DNA from: an uncultured bacterium
GTDB taxonomy: Bacteria; Cyanobacteriota; Vampirovibrionia; Gastranaerophilales; Gastranaerophilaceae
Direction: 5' to 3'
NCBI GenBank assembly: GCA_948742005.1
Contig: CAPYQR010000011.1
Span: forward strand, 1 to 18,557
Length of the DNA stretch: 18,557 nt
In this document: piece after piece, positions 6,925-14,536 of the stretch
How positions within the stretch are numbered: the first letter of the stretch is position 1
How the letters are laid out: the number at the start of each line of letters is the position of its first letter
Program-made: the position numbers and the translations under genes
The notes under the pieces: generated by a model
What the model saw: the letters and a program-made list of their open reading frames with translations, nothing else
The model's database searches: none
What the model was told of the DNA's origin: nothing

Positions 6925-7920
6925 ATGAACAAATGCACAGCGGTCGTTGGCTGCGGAATATGGGGAAGAAACATTGTAAGAAATTTTTATAATCTTAAAG
7001 CGCTGCATAGCGTTTGTGACCTTGATGATGAAAACTTAAACATGGTTTCCGAACTTTATCATGATGTCAATATTACAAAAAATTTCGATGAAATCTTAAA
7101 TAATCCCGAAATCAAGGCGCTTTGTATTGTAACTCCAAGCCATACGCACTTTAACCTTGTTAAAAAGGCGATTTTAAAAGGCAAACATGTCTATGTTGAA
7201 AAACCAATTTCAACTTCATCTAAAGAAGTTCAGGAATTAAAAGATTTATCAGACAAAATGGGAACAAAACTCCTTGTAGGGCATCTGCTTTTATATCATC
7301 CTGCGGTTAACCGCCTCAAAATGCTTATTGCTCAAGGAGTTTTGGGTAAAATTAAATATGTTCAATCCGACAGATTAAACATCAACTATTTTAAAAACGA
7401 CAGAAGCGTAATGTGGGATTTAGCACCGCATGATGTTTCGATGATTGCACATGTTATCGGCAAAAACCCGATTAAAGTTTTAAATGCGGTAGGTATTGAG
7501 AGCGAATTTGAAAATATTTGCGATATAACTCATATTACAATTGAATTTGAAGACGGAATAATCGGACATGTTTCAGACAGCTGGATTCATCCGCAAAAAA
7601 GAGTAAGTTTACTTGTGCGTGGAGAAAAGGCAACTGCAATTTTGGATGATACTTTAACCGAGGGTAAATTAAAAGTCTACGATAACAAGAAAAATTCCCA
7701 AAATGATATTGAAGTTTTTGATTATCTTGAAATTGAACCGCTAAAACTTGAATGTCAGCATTTCTTAAATTGCATTGAAAACAACAAAACTCCGCGCTCA
7801 GACGGGGAAAACGGATATATGATTATTAAAGTTCTTGAAGATGCTGAAAAAATGATGCTTACAAGCACAAAACAAAAAAGCCTGGATAACCATGAATTTA
7901 AACTTTCAAGGTCAAAATAA
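6925..7920 (+). CDS. Gfo/Idh/MocA-family NAD(P)-dependent sugar oxidoreductase
   Basis: The protein has 331 residues, normal for the family. An N-terminal Rossmann fold starts with G9-C-G11-I-W-G14-R-N. The catalytic-lysine motif EKP is at 92-94, and W164-D-L-A-P-H169-D170 carries the conserved active-site histidine region. The pattern is closest, from memory, to WlbA/WbpB-type enzymes that oxidise C3 of UDP-GlcNAc-derived uronic acids, but myo-inositol-type or other sugar dehydrogenases cannot be excluded. AAGGA about 13 bases upstream is the likely ribosome-binding site. The gene stands alone on the plus strand and converges on the ROK kinase gene with a 7-base gap. Nearby amino-sugar genes suit a surface-sugar role, which is inference. 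Confidence 0.85.
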   Translation: MNKCTAVVGCGIWGRNIVRNFYNLKALHSVCDLDDENLNMVSELYHDVNITKNFDEILNNPEIKALCIVTPSHTHFNLVKKAILKGKHVYVEKPISTSSKEVQELKDLSDKMGTKLLVGHLLLYHPAVNRLKMLIAQGVLGKIKYVQSDRLNINYFKNDRSVMWDLAPHDVSMIAHVIGKNPIKVLNAVGIESEFENICDITHITIEFEDGIIGHVSDSWIHPQKRVSLLVRGEKATAILDDTLTEGKLKVYDNKKNSQNDIEVFDYLEIEPLKLECQHFLNCIENNKTPRSDGENGYMIIKVLEDAEKMMLTSTKQKSLDNHEFKLSRSK

Positions 7921-7927
7921 TCATCAG

Positions 7928-8812
7928 CTAATTTAATGCCAAAAGTGCCGCGCCAATCATGCCTGAATAATTACCCATTTTCGCATGATAAACTTTAACT
8001 TTCGATGTTATTATATTTTGATTAACGGCTTGTTCAACACTCCTAACATCAACAAATTTTTCCATAGAACCTGACAAAACAAAACACTCGGCATCAAAAA
8101 TATTTTGAAGTCCGATAATTCCTTGAATTATATAATTCTGCCAGGTTTTAAGGGTCAAAATTGCTTTTTTGTCGTTGTTTTGCGCCAATTCAACAATTTC
8201 ATAAGTTGTTATATCATCACGCCCAAAAACCTCAACACCCGTCAGCCTTAAGCCGTTTCCGCTTGCATAGATTTCAAAGCAGTCATATTGCCCGCAGGTG
8301 CATTTTCTTTTATTATCTAAAGACATTTTAAAATGCATTTCCCCTGCAGCACCCGATTTTCCTTTTAATAATTTTTCGTTAATTATAATCCCCGCGCCGA
8401 CTCCCGTTCCCAAGGTCAGCATTATTGAATTTTTAGTATTTTTTGAAGCTCCAAGCTTAAATTCAGCATAAGCTGCACAATTAGCATCATTTTCAAGAAA
8501 AACTCTTTTATTAGATAATTTTGAAAACTCAATTTCACGATAACCACTTGCAAGATTTGCAGTTGAACCAATTACTTTATTATTTTCATTATTCACAGTA
8601 CCCGCTGTCGCAATTGCTGTAATATCTGCTTCCTGCTCAAATTCGGCAATAATCTCTCTTAATTTTTCTTTAATTTCAAAAGCATTTTTTGGAGTTGGAA
8701 CTTTTTTGATTTCATTTAAAATTTCGCCTTTTGAATTTATTAAGGCAAAAGAAATTTTAGTTCCCCCGATATCAATCGCTAATGCTTTTTTATTTGTATT
8801 ATTAATATCCAT
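7928..8812 (-). CDS. ROK-family sugar kinase, probable N-acetylmannosamine kinase
   Basis: ROK kinases phosphorylate hexoses or N-acetylhexosamines at C6 using ATP. The 294-residue protein has the phosphate loop DIGGTK (14-19), the catalytic aspartate in END (N108-D109), GTGVG (135-139) and the ROK zinc site built from H160, C171, C173 and C178 with E180. It lies 14 bases after a nanE-type epimerase with its own GGAG site, and this pairing argues for ManNAc kinase (NanK). Glucokinase or GlcNAc kinase activity remains possible, because sequence alone rarely decides substrate in this family. It has no N-terminal helix-turn-helix, so it is an enzyme rather than a ROK repressor. Confidence 0.87.
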   Translation of the reverse strand: MDINNTNKKALAIDIGGTKISFALINSKGEILNEIKKVPTPKNAFEIKEKLREIIAEFEQEADITAIATAGTVNNENNKVIGSTANLASGYREIEFSKLSNKRVFLENDANCAAYAEFKLGASKNTKNSIMLTLGTGVGAGIIINEKLLKGKSGAAGEMHFKMSLDNKRKCTCGQYDCFEIYASGNGLRLTGVEVFGRDDITTYEIVELAQNNDKKAILTLKTWQNYIIQGIIGLQNIFDAECFVLSGSMEKFVDVRSVEQAVNQNIITSKVKVYHAKMGNYSGMIGAALLALN

Positions 8813-8826
8813 TTAAACTCCGTTAT

Positions 8827-9525
8827 TTAGCTTTTAGGACAGGTGTTTAAAAACCTTTTTGCAATTAACTGCGGACGTGTAACCGCAGAGCCGACAACAA
8901 CACTATCAGCGCCCGAGATAAAAGCACTTAAAACATCTGCTTTTTCCCAAACCTTGCCCTCTAAAATTGTAAAAATATTCAAATTATCTTTAATTTTTTT
9001 GACAAGTTCAAAATCGGGTTTGTCGGGTTTATCTTGAGTTTCTTTTGTATAGCCTGATAAAGTTGTCGAAACGATATCAATTCCAAGACCGAGCGCATTT
9101 TTGGCTTCTTCAAATGTTGCAATATCGCCCATTGCAAGCTTATTTTTCGATTTTACAAAATCAATCAAATCTCCCAGCGTTTCGCCCCTGCCCCGCTCGC
9201 GCATTGTAGCATCAAATGCAACAATATCAGCACCTGCATTGATTATTTTTTCGCAATCAGAAATATTCGGGGTGATATAAACAATTTCTTTGTAGTTTTG
9301 CGGAATTATGTCGGGTTTTGTGATTCCGATGACAACAACATCGGGGTATAATTTTTTAATATTTTTGATATCCCGCTCGCCCGCAAGGCGCAAGGCTTTT
9401 ACACCGCCAAGTTCAACAAGCGTTTTTGCAAGGGCAATTATACAGTTTTCATCAGACAATGGCTCGCCTTTTGCTGCCTGCAAAGATATAATTACATTGT
9501 TTTTAATTATCTCCAACGCATTCAT
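8827..9525 (-). CDS. nanE: N-acylglucosamine-6-phosphate 2-epimerase NanE
   Basis: NanE converts N-acetylmannosamine-6-phosphate to N-acetylglucosamine-6-phosphate in amino-sugar or sialic acid use. The protein is a TIM barrel of 232 residues. Family motifs are AGADIVAFDATMRERGR, DIATFEEAKNALGLGIDIVSTTLSGYT and the phosphate-binding end VVVGSAVTRP. ATG 9525 was chosen over the in-frame TTG at 9540 because GGGGA lies about 8 bases before the ATG and the residues from MNALEII fit the family start. It forms a two-gene unit with the ROK kinase downstream. No NanA lyase or transporter gene is in the window, so whether the source is sialic acid or free ManNAc is not shown. Confidence 0.92.
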   Translation of the reverse strand: MNALEIIKNNVIISLQAAKGEPLSDENCIIALAKTLVELGGVKALRLAGERDIKNIKKLYPDVVVIGITKPDIIPQNYKEIVYITPNISDCEKIINAGADIVAFDATMRERGRGETLGDLIDFVKSKNKLAMGDIATFEEAKNALGLGIDIVSTTLSGYTKETQDKPDKPDFELVKKIKDNLNIFTILEGKVWEKADVLSAFISGADSVVVGSAVTRPQLIAKRFLNTCPKS

Positions 9526-9581
9526 CAGGAGTTTCCCCAATCCTTAAAATCAATCTGTTCAAGCTTTATTCTAGCATAAAA

Positions 9582-9615
9582 ATTATACTTCGTTTAGATG
9601 TTAACAATTGTAACA
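9582..9615 (-). promoter_or_regulatory. Candidate -10 box and operator upstream of nanE
   Basis: A perfect TATAAT lies on the minus strand at 9582-9587, with no convincing -35 hexamer at 16-18 bases. At the -35 position sits an inverted repeat TGTTA-N7-TAACA (9599-9615). The combination would suit a promoter that depends on, or is blocked by, a regulator, but it could be chance in AT-rich DNA. Confidence 0.3.
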
Positions 9616-9663
9616 AAATACCAATCTTTATTTTTTTCAATAATTATAGGAGTAAAATTAAAT

Positions 9664-9693
9664 ATGCAGACTAGGTATTGTGTTTTAGTATAA
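9664..9693 (+). CDS. Possible 9-codon leader ORF (MQTRYCVLV)
   Basis: A very short ORF with AGGAG (9648-9652) 11 bases before its ATG ends 22 bases before the start of the 131-residue gene. The ribosome-binding site makes translation possible. There is no run of one amino acid and no obvious attenuator hairpin, so a regulatory role is only a suggestion. Confidence 0.25.
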   Translation: MQTRYCVLV

Positions 9694-9715
9694 ATTAAAA
9701 GAAAGGAGATGTACT

Positions 9716-10111
9716 ATGAACATCACCGGATTAACTTCAGTATCTTTCAAAGGAAGAGTTTCTTATGACAAAGAAAGAACTGCAAAACAAATTGCAAAAT
9801 TGAAAGAAAACAATCCGCAATGGCAAATTGACAGCCTTATCGGAAACATTAACACTTTAAAACAAAATCTGGAAACCCAAACTCCTGATGATTCTACTTT
9901 TGCGATGGATTTATTTGTCAAGACAAAAGAAGCAAAGATACCTACAGGCGCAAGCGCAGAAGAAATAGAATTCGGTATGCCTGATATCGCGTACAAAAAA
10001 TACGCATCTTCTTTTAAGATTAATTTAATAGACACAAACAAAAATAAAGAATACAATTCTCAAGGAGAATTGGGAATCTACGATACTTATAAAGACGGTT
10101 TGAAAGCCTGA
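9716..10111 (+). CDS. Hypothetical protein with N-terminal SFKG motif
   Basis: The 131-residue protein begins MNITGLTSVSFKGRVS and continues with charged, probably helical sequence. I do not recognise a domain. From memory, many uncharacterised proteins of gut Melainabacteria start with a similar short Phe-(Lys/Thr/Ser)-(Gly/Ala) motif, which could not be checked here. The ribosome-binding site AGAAAGGAG, 7 bases before the ATG, is the strongest in the window and suggests high expression. There is no signal peptide or membrane segment. The ORF ends at a TGA at 10109-10111, after which the -1 frame stays open for about 46 codons, so this may be a frameshifted gene. It is divergent from nanE. 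Confidence 0.7.
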   Translation: MNITGLTSVSFKGRVSYDKERTAKQIAKLKENNPQWQIDSLIGNINTLKQNLETQTPDDSTFAMDLFVKTKEAKIPTGASAEEIEFGMPDIAYKKYASSFKINLIDTNKNKEYNSQGELGIYDTYKDGLKA

Positions 10112-10125
10112 CAACCAAAAAAGAA

Positions 10126-10248
10126 ATGGAACAGAATACATTCAAAAAAATTACCGAAAACGCAATAAAAAATGCCAATACAAACAAAAAAGCACCAACA
10201 GGAAACATGGACAAAGAAACAGCCGCAATCTTTGACCAGCTTGTGTAA
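10126..10248 (+). CDS. 40-residue ORF, possible frameshifted C-terminus of the preceding gene
   Basis: This ORF encodes MEQNTFKKITENAIKNANTN and continues to IFDQLV. Its frame is already open from 10093, upstream of its own ATG and overlapping the end of the 131-residue gene, and would read ESLTTKKEMEQN. The composition is protein-like (Lys/Asn/Thr helix, acidic Asp/Glu near the end). It lacks a clear ribosome-binding site (only AAAAGAA). The simplest reading is the tail of the 131-residue gene displaced by a one-base change. A separate small gene or a non-coding 3' region are alternatives. Confidence 0.4.
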   Translation: MEQNTFKKITENAIKNANTNKKAPTGNMDKETAAIFDQLV

Positions 10249-10261
10249 AATTGATTCACAG

Positions 10262-10321
10262 AAAACCAAATTGTAAAATTTTATTTCTTTATAAATATTT
10301 TTTATACACAATTTCGGTTTT
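10262..10321 (+). terminator. Possible intrinsic terminator with a long loop
   Basis: AAAACCAAATTGT (10262-10274) can pair with ACAATTTCGGTTTT (10308-10321) as 13 pairs with one bulged C, and a T-run ending at 10322 forms and overlaps the right arm. The 33-base loop and the low GC of the stem make it weaker than a typical terminator. Its place between the hypothetical gene and glmU fits transcript separation. Confidence 0.3.
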
Positions 10322-10352
10322 TTGTGAGAAAATTTTGAAAAAAGGCAAGTAA

Positions 10353-11648
10353 ATGGAAAAGCAATTAAGAGCGATAATTCTGGGGGCAGGAAAAGGTACA
10401 AGAATGAAATCAGCCCTCCCGAAAGTTTTAACAGAAATTTTTTCCAAAACATTGGTCGGCTGGGTAATTGAATCTATACAAAAACTTCACTATAAAACAG
10501 AATCAATCGTTGTTATTGGACATGGGGCACATGAGGTCGAAGAATATTTAAATAAAAACTACAAATATACAAAAGCAGTTTTACAAGAAAAGCAATTAGG
10601 AACAGGTCATGCCGTAGCGCAAGCTGTTCCTTTATTGCATAATTACAAAGAAAATGTCTTAATAACCTGCGGCGATACACCTTTAATTCAAAGCGAAACC
10701 CTAAAAGAGCTTATTGAATATCATAATTCAAACCACAGCGACCTGACCGTTATGACAACGATTTTTGACAATCCTTTCGGATACGGCAGAATAATCAGAA
10801 ATAAAAATGACGAAATAACGGCAATCATTGAACAAAAAGATGCGACACAAGAACAAAAAGAAATAAAAGAAGTAAATACAGGCGTTTATCTTTTAAATTG
10901 GGGTAAAATTAAAGATGCTTTTTCTGATTTAAAAAATGACAACGCTCAAGGAGAATATTACCTTACGGATATTGTCAAATGGGCTAAAAATTCTAAACTT
11001 AAGGTTTTAGGATATGTTGCAAAAGATAATCTTGAAACTTACGGAATAAATTCCAAAAAAGATTTGGCAATTGCAACAAAAATAATGAACAAAAGACATT
11101 GTGAAAAATTAATGGATGAGGGTGTTATCATAATTGACCCTGATACAACATATATTTCCCCTGAAACCAAAATTGGCGCTGATACAATAATTTATCCAAA
11201 TACTTACATTAACGGAAAAAATAAAATTGCATCAAACTGCAAAATTGGTCCTATGACACACATCAGAGGAAACTGTACAGTTGAAGAAAATTCAAAAATA
11301 GGAAACTTTGTCGAATTAAAAAATGCAAAAATAGCAAAAAATTCCAATGTTTGTCATTTATCATATATAGGCGATGCAATTGTTGGAAGCCACGTTAACA
11401 TAGGCGCGGGAACAATATGTGCGAATTATAATTCAATCACCAAAGAAAAAAACACAACAACAATAAAAGATAATGTTTCAATAGGGTCAAATTCAGTTCT
11501 TGTTGCCCCTGTTGAAATCAACGAAGATGCTTTTATTGCCGCCCAAAGCTGTATTACAAGAAATGTCGCAGCGGGCGCTTTAGCAATAACAAGAAATCAT
11601 CAAAAAGAATTTAAAGATTGGGTCAAAGCCAAAAAAGGAGAAAAATAA
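10353..11648 (+). CDS. glmU: Bifunctional UDP-GlcNAc pyrophosphorylase / glucosamine-1-P acetyltransferase GlmU
   Basis: GlmU acetylates glucosamine-1-phosphate and then uridylates it to give UDP-GlcNAc, the precursor of peptidoglycan and surface glycans, in the cytoplasm. The N-terminal uridylyltransferase shows LGAGKGTRMKS (10-20) and LPKVL, then CGDTPL and EVNTGVYLLN. A left-handed beta-helix begins near residue 245. GNFVELKNAKI, then H335 in CHLSYIGDA, NIGAGTICANY and IGSNSVLVAPV are the acetyltransferase motifs, so both activities look intact. At 431 residues it is slightly shorter than the usual 450-460. AAAAAGG precedes the ATG. The stop directly abuts the prs ATG, a common arrangement. 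Confidence 0.96.
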   Translation: MEKQLRAIILGAGKGTRMKSALPKVLTEIFSKTLVGWVIESIQKLHYKTESIVVIGHGAHEVEEYLNKNYKYTKAVLQEKQLGTGHAVAQAVPLLHNYKENVLITCGDTPLIQSETLKELIEYHNSNHSDLTVMTTIFDNPFGYGRIIRNKNDEITAIIEQKDATQEQKEIKEVNTGVYLLNWGKIKDAFSDLKNDNAQGEYYLTDIVKWAKNSKLKVLGYVAKDNLETYGINSKKDLAIATKIMNKRHCEKLMDEGVIIIDPDTTYISPETKIGADTIIYPNTYINGKNKIASNCKIGPMTHIRGNCTVEENSKIGNFVELKNAKIAKNSNVCHLSYIGDAIVGSHVNIGAGTICANYNSITKEKNTTTIKDNVSIGSNSVLVAPVEINEDAFIAAQSCITRNVAAGALAITRNHQKEFKDWVKAKKGEK

Positions 11649-12665
11649 ATGAATCTTGAAGTTCAAGAACAAATAAAAAAAATTGAGCAAATCCAGCCCA
11701 CACATGACATTAAACTTTTTTCAGGGCGCTCAAATAATCCTTTAGCGCAAGAAATAGCCAATTATTTAGGTACAACGCTTGAACCAATCGCCATTAAAAA
11801 TTTCTCTGACGGCGAAATATATGTTCAAATTCAAGATTCCGTCAGAGGTGATGATGTTTTTATAGTTCAACCTGTTTGCAATCCCGTAAATGAAAATCTG
11901 GTTGAACTTTTAATTTTATTGGATGCTTTTAAAAGAGCAAGTGCAAAGTCAATCACAGCCGTAATTCCATACTACGGCTACGCAAGACAAGACAGAAAAG
12001 CCTCCGGAAGAGAAGCAATCACCGCAAAATTAATCGCAGACCTTTTAACGCAGGCAGGCGCTACAAGGGTTCTTGCAATGGATTTACACACAGGACAAAT
12101 CCAGGGATTTTTCAACATCCTTGTTGACCATATCTACGCAACCCCTGTTATTGTTGATTATGTCAAAAAAATCGACACAAAAGGCTCGGAGCTTGTGTGT
12201 GTTTCACCCGATATGGGAGGCGTTAAAAGAACAAGAGCGCTTGCAAAACAGGTTAATGCTCCATTAGCAATTATTGATAAAAGAAGAGATAAACACAACA
12301 GCGCAATTGCCTGCAATATTATAGGTGATGTCAAAGACAAGATTTGTGTGATGTTTGACGATATTATTGATACCGCAGGAACAATTTGTGAAGCGGCAAG
12401 GCTTTTAAAAGAACAAGGCGCAAAAGACGTTTATGTTTGTGCGGTTCATCCTGTTTTTTCAGGTCCTGCCTTAAAAAGACTTGAAGAAGCGCCGATTAGA
12501 GAGGTTATTGTTACAAATACCATTCCTCTAAAAGACACATTAATTCCCAAAAAAATCAAACAAGTAAGCGTTGCACCTCTATTAGGCGAAGCAATTTCAA
12601 GAATCCATGATGACAAATCGGTTTCAAGTTTATTTGGTTTTGAAATTGAATATAAAAAGGATTAA
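11649..12665 (+). CDS. prs: Ribose-phosphate pyrophosphokinase
   Basis: Prs makes PRPP from ribose-5-phosphate and ATP for nucleotide, histidine and tryptophan synthesis. Motifs are FSDGEIYVQI, the YYGYARQDRK flexible region, DLHTGQIQGFF (from D145), IDKRRDKHN and the PRPP loop DDIIDTAGT (237-245). The protein has 338 residues, with about 18 extra N-terminal residues compared with the usual 310-320. That start is kept because AAGGAG lies at the right distance inside the end of glmU and the ATG abuts the glmU stop. It shares a transcript with glmU and probably with the uracil-DNA glycosylase gene 6 bases downstream. Confidence 0.96.
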   Translation: MNLEVQEQIKKIEQIQPTHDIKLFSGRSNNPLAQEIANYLGTTLEPIAIKNFSDGEIYVQIQDSVRGDDVFIVQPVCNPVNENLVELLILLDAFKRASAKSITAVIPYYGYARQDRKASGREAITAKLIADLLTQAGATRVLAMDLHTGQIQGFFNILVDHIYATPVIVDYVKKIDTKGSELVCVSPDMGGVKRTRALAKQVNAPLAIIDKRRDKHNSAIACNIIGDVKDKICVMFDDIIDTAGTICEAARLLKEQGAKDVYVCAVHPVFSGPALKRLEEAPIREVIVTNTIPLKDTLIPKKIKQVSVAPLLGEAISRIHDDKSVSSLFGFEIEYKKD

Positions 12666-12671
12666 TAAAAA

Positions 12672-13250
12672 ATGACAACAACAGCAATAAATCAATTTGA
12701 AATTTTAAAAAAAGAAGCTTTGGAATGCTCAAATTGCCAGCTGTGTAAAGAAAGAAACAATATAGTTTTTTCAGATGGGTGCGAAAATGCGCCCATTATG
12801 TTTATCGGAGAAGCTCCGGGTCAAAACGAAGATATGACAGGAATTCCCTTTATCGGAAGAGCAGGACAATTGCTTCGCAAATTTTTGTTTGAAACAGGAT
12901 ACAATCAAAACGACTTTTATATTGCAAATACAATTAAATGCCGTCCGCCAAAAAATCGTAAACCCACAAAAGAAGAAAAATCTGCCTGTGCACATTTTTT
13001 AGACAAACAAATTAAACTTTTAAATCCGAAAATCATCGTTCTTGTCGGAACAACAGCATTAGAGAGTTTTGTTTTTGATAAAAAATTAACAATAACAAAA
13101 GCCCGTGGTAAAATTTACGAAATTGATAATCGAAAATTTGTTCCTATATTCCACCCGTCCTATCTTTTAAGATACCATTCACTCGAAGAAAATTCACCGA
13201 GATATTTATTTAAAAAAGATTTGGAAATGATTTTAAAAATGGTGAAATAA
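12672..13250 (+). CDS. Family 4 uracil-DNA glycosylase (4Fe-4S)
   Basis: This enzyme removes uracil from DNA at the start of base-excision repair. The 192-residue protein has the family 4 motif GEAPGQNED (46-54), GRAGQLL (62-68), NTIKCRPP and the C-terminal FHPSYLLR. The probable cluster ligands are C19, C22, C90 and C106, the spacing expected for the iron-sulfur family 4/5 enzymes. The GEAPG motif favours family 4 over family 5. An AAAGGA site inside the end of prs serves its ATG. The link to prs and glmU looks like operon convenience rather than a shared pathway. Confidence 0.93.
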   Translation: MTTTAINQFEILKKEALECSNCQLCKERNNIVFSDGCENAPIMFIGEAPGQNEDMTGIPFIGRAGQLLRKFLFETGYNQNDFYIANTIKCRPPKNRKPTKEEKSACAHFLDKQIKLLNPKIIVLVGTTALESFVFDKKLTITKARGKIYEIDNRKFVPIFHPSYLLRYHSLEENSPRYLFKKDLEMILKMVK

Positions 13251-13285
13251 TCCAAACAAACATTAACAACAAAGAAAGCCAAAAA

Positions 13286-14536
13286 ATGAAAATTACAACA
13301 AATTCGCACAATATTTATAAAAAAAATTTACCCTTTAGCGCAAACAAAATGTCAAACCATCAAGCAAATTTTTTGAAAAATGAACTGACAAAAGCAAAAA
13401 AAGTTGATATATTCTGCCATGAAACAACAGATAAAGATTCAATCAATTCTGCTCTTGCAATGGCAGAATTTTTAGAATCCTACGGTGTAAAATCAAAAAT
13501 AATTCTTTCACAAGATTTAAACTCTTTAAATATTCACAACAAAAATTTTAAATTTGTTCAAGCAAAAGATTTTATAGAATCTAAAAACCCGGAAAAACGC
13601 CCTAAAAACCCTGTTTTGTGTGTTGATTTCAGCTCAAAAAGCAGAGTTTCACCCCAAATTGCAAACTATATTCAGAGTGCTAAAAAAATCTACGGATTCG
13701 ACCACCATTCAGATATTGATATAGTTGATGGAAATTATACTTATATAACCAAGTCTTTTAATGATATCCACACAGAAAAATCATCCATCGATTCAGTAAG
13801 TTCATATTATGTTGACACCAGTGCAAAATCGGCAACAGCAATAATTTACAGATTTTTAGAATCAACAGGTGATGAAATAACCAACTCTCAAAGCTATGAG
13901 CTTTTTAGCGGGCTTGTGAGTGATTGTAATAAAAAATCTCTTATTTTTTGCGATGGAAGCAGCGGAACAATAAGACCAAGCAGGGAATTTATTAAAGATA
14001 AAAACAGCTTTGAAATTTATCAAAATTTAAAATCAAAATTAACAAAAAGCCAAATTAAAAAAATTGCAAAAAGCATAGATATTCTGGCTGATTTAACGCC
14101 TGAAGAAGAAGCCTTTAAAAATTCTTTAAAAAACAGGCTTGTTTTATCCGAAAATAAAAAAATTGCATATATTGAAATTCCACCTTATGATAAGGAATGG
14201 AAAAAATTAAAAGGTGACAATCCAAAAACAAGCGGGATTTTAAACCGTTTCAGACAGGATGTTTTAAACAACAGTTTTAATGATGATAATTTAAATGATG
14301 TCAGAGCTGTCTTTGTTTTTTACAGAGCAAAAGACAACTATAGATTAAGCGCTCACACAAAAGATGAAGAATTGTTAAATCTTTTTAAATACATCCAAAC
14401 AAAAACAACAAAAGAAATTGCACAGTCAATGGGCGGACACCCTTCACGCGGAGGCGGAAGAATCTTATCAACAAACCCTGAAATATGTCATCAATGGGTT
14501 CTGGATATTATTTCGGCACAAGATTTTTATAATTAA
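13286..14536 (+). CDS. DHH/DHHA1-family phosphoesterase, NrnA-like
   Basis: DHH/DHHA1 proteins of this type hydrolyse short RNA, pAp or linear and cyclic dinucleotides using two metals. Metal motifs are H45 with D49-x-D51, D114 in CVDFSS, D139-H140-H141 and D213 in GLVSDC. The C-terminal DHHA1 domain ends with the substrate-binding GGHPSRGGGR (383-392). At 416 residues it is longer than the roughly 320 of NrnA, with extra sequence between the DHH motif and DHHA1 and an N-terminal tail containing LPFSAN that resembles the start of the 131-residue protein at 9716. The ribosome-binding site is weak. It lies 35 bases after the glycosylase gene and its stop overlaps the convergent HD-GYP gene by 4 bases. 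Confidence 0.85.
   Translation: MKITTNSHNIYKKNLPFSANKMSNHQANFLKNELTKAKKVDIFCHETTDKDSINSALAMAEFLESYGVKSKIILSQDLNSLNIHNKNFKFVQAKDFIESKNPEKRPKNPVLCVDFSSKSRVSPQIANYIQSAKKIYGFDHHSDIDIVDGNYTYITKSFNDIHTEKSSIDSVSSYYVDTSAKSATAIIYRFLESTGDEITNSQSYELFSGLVSDCNKKSLIFCDGSSGTIRPSREFIKDKNSFEIYQNLKSKLTKSQIKKIAKSIDILADLTPEEEAFKNSLKNRLVLSENKKIAYIEIPPYDKEWKKLKGDNPKTSGILNRFRQDVLNNSFNDDNLNDVRAVFVFYRAKDNYRLSAHTKDEELLNLFKYIQTKTTKEIAQSMGGHPSRGGGRILSTNPEICHQWVLDIISAQDFYN

Noticed and set aside
10096..10106. TTTGAAA considered as a programmed -1 frameshift site
   Set aside because: It does not fit the X-XXY-YYZ heptamer, and no downstream stimulatory stem is evident.
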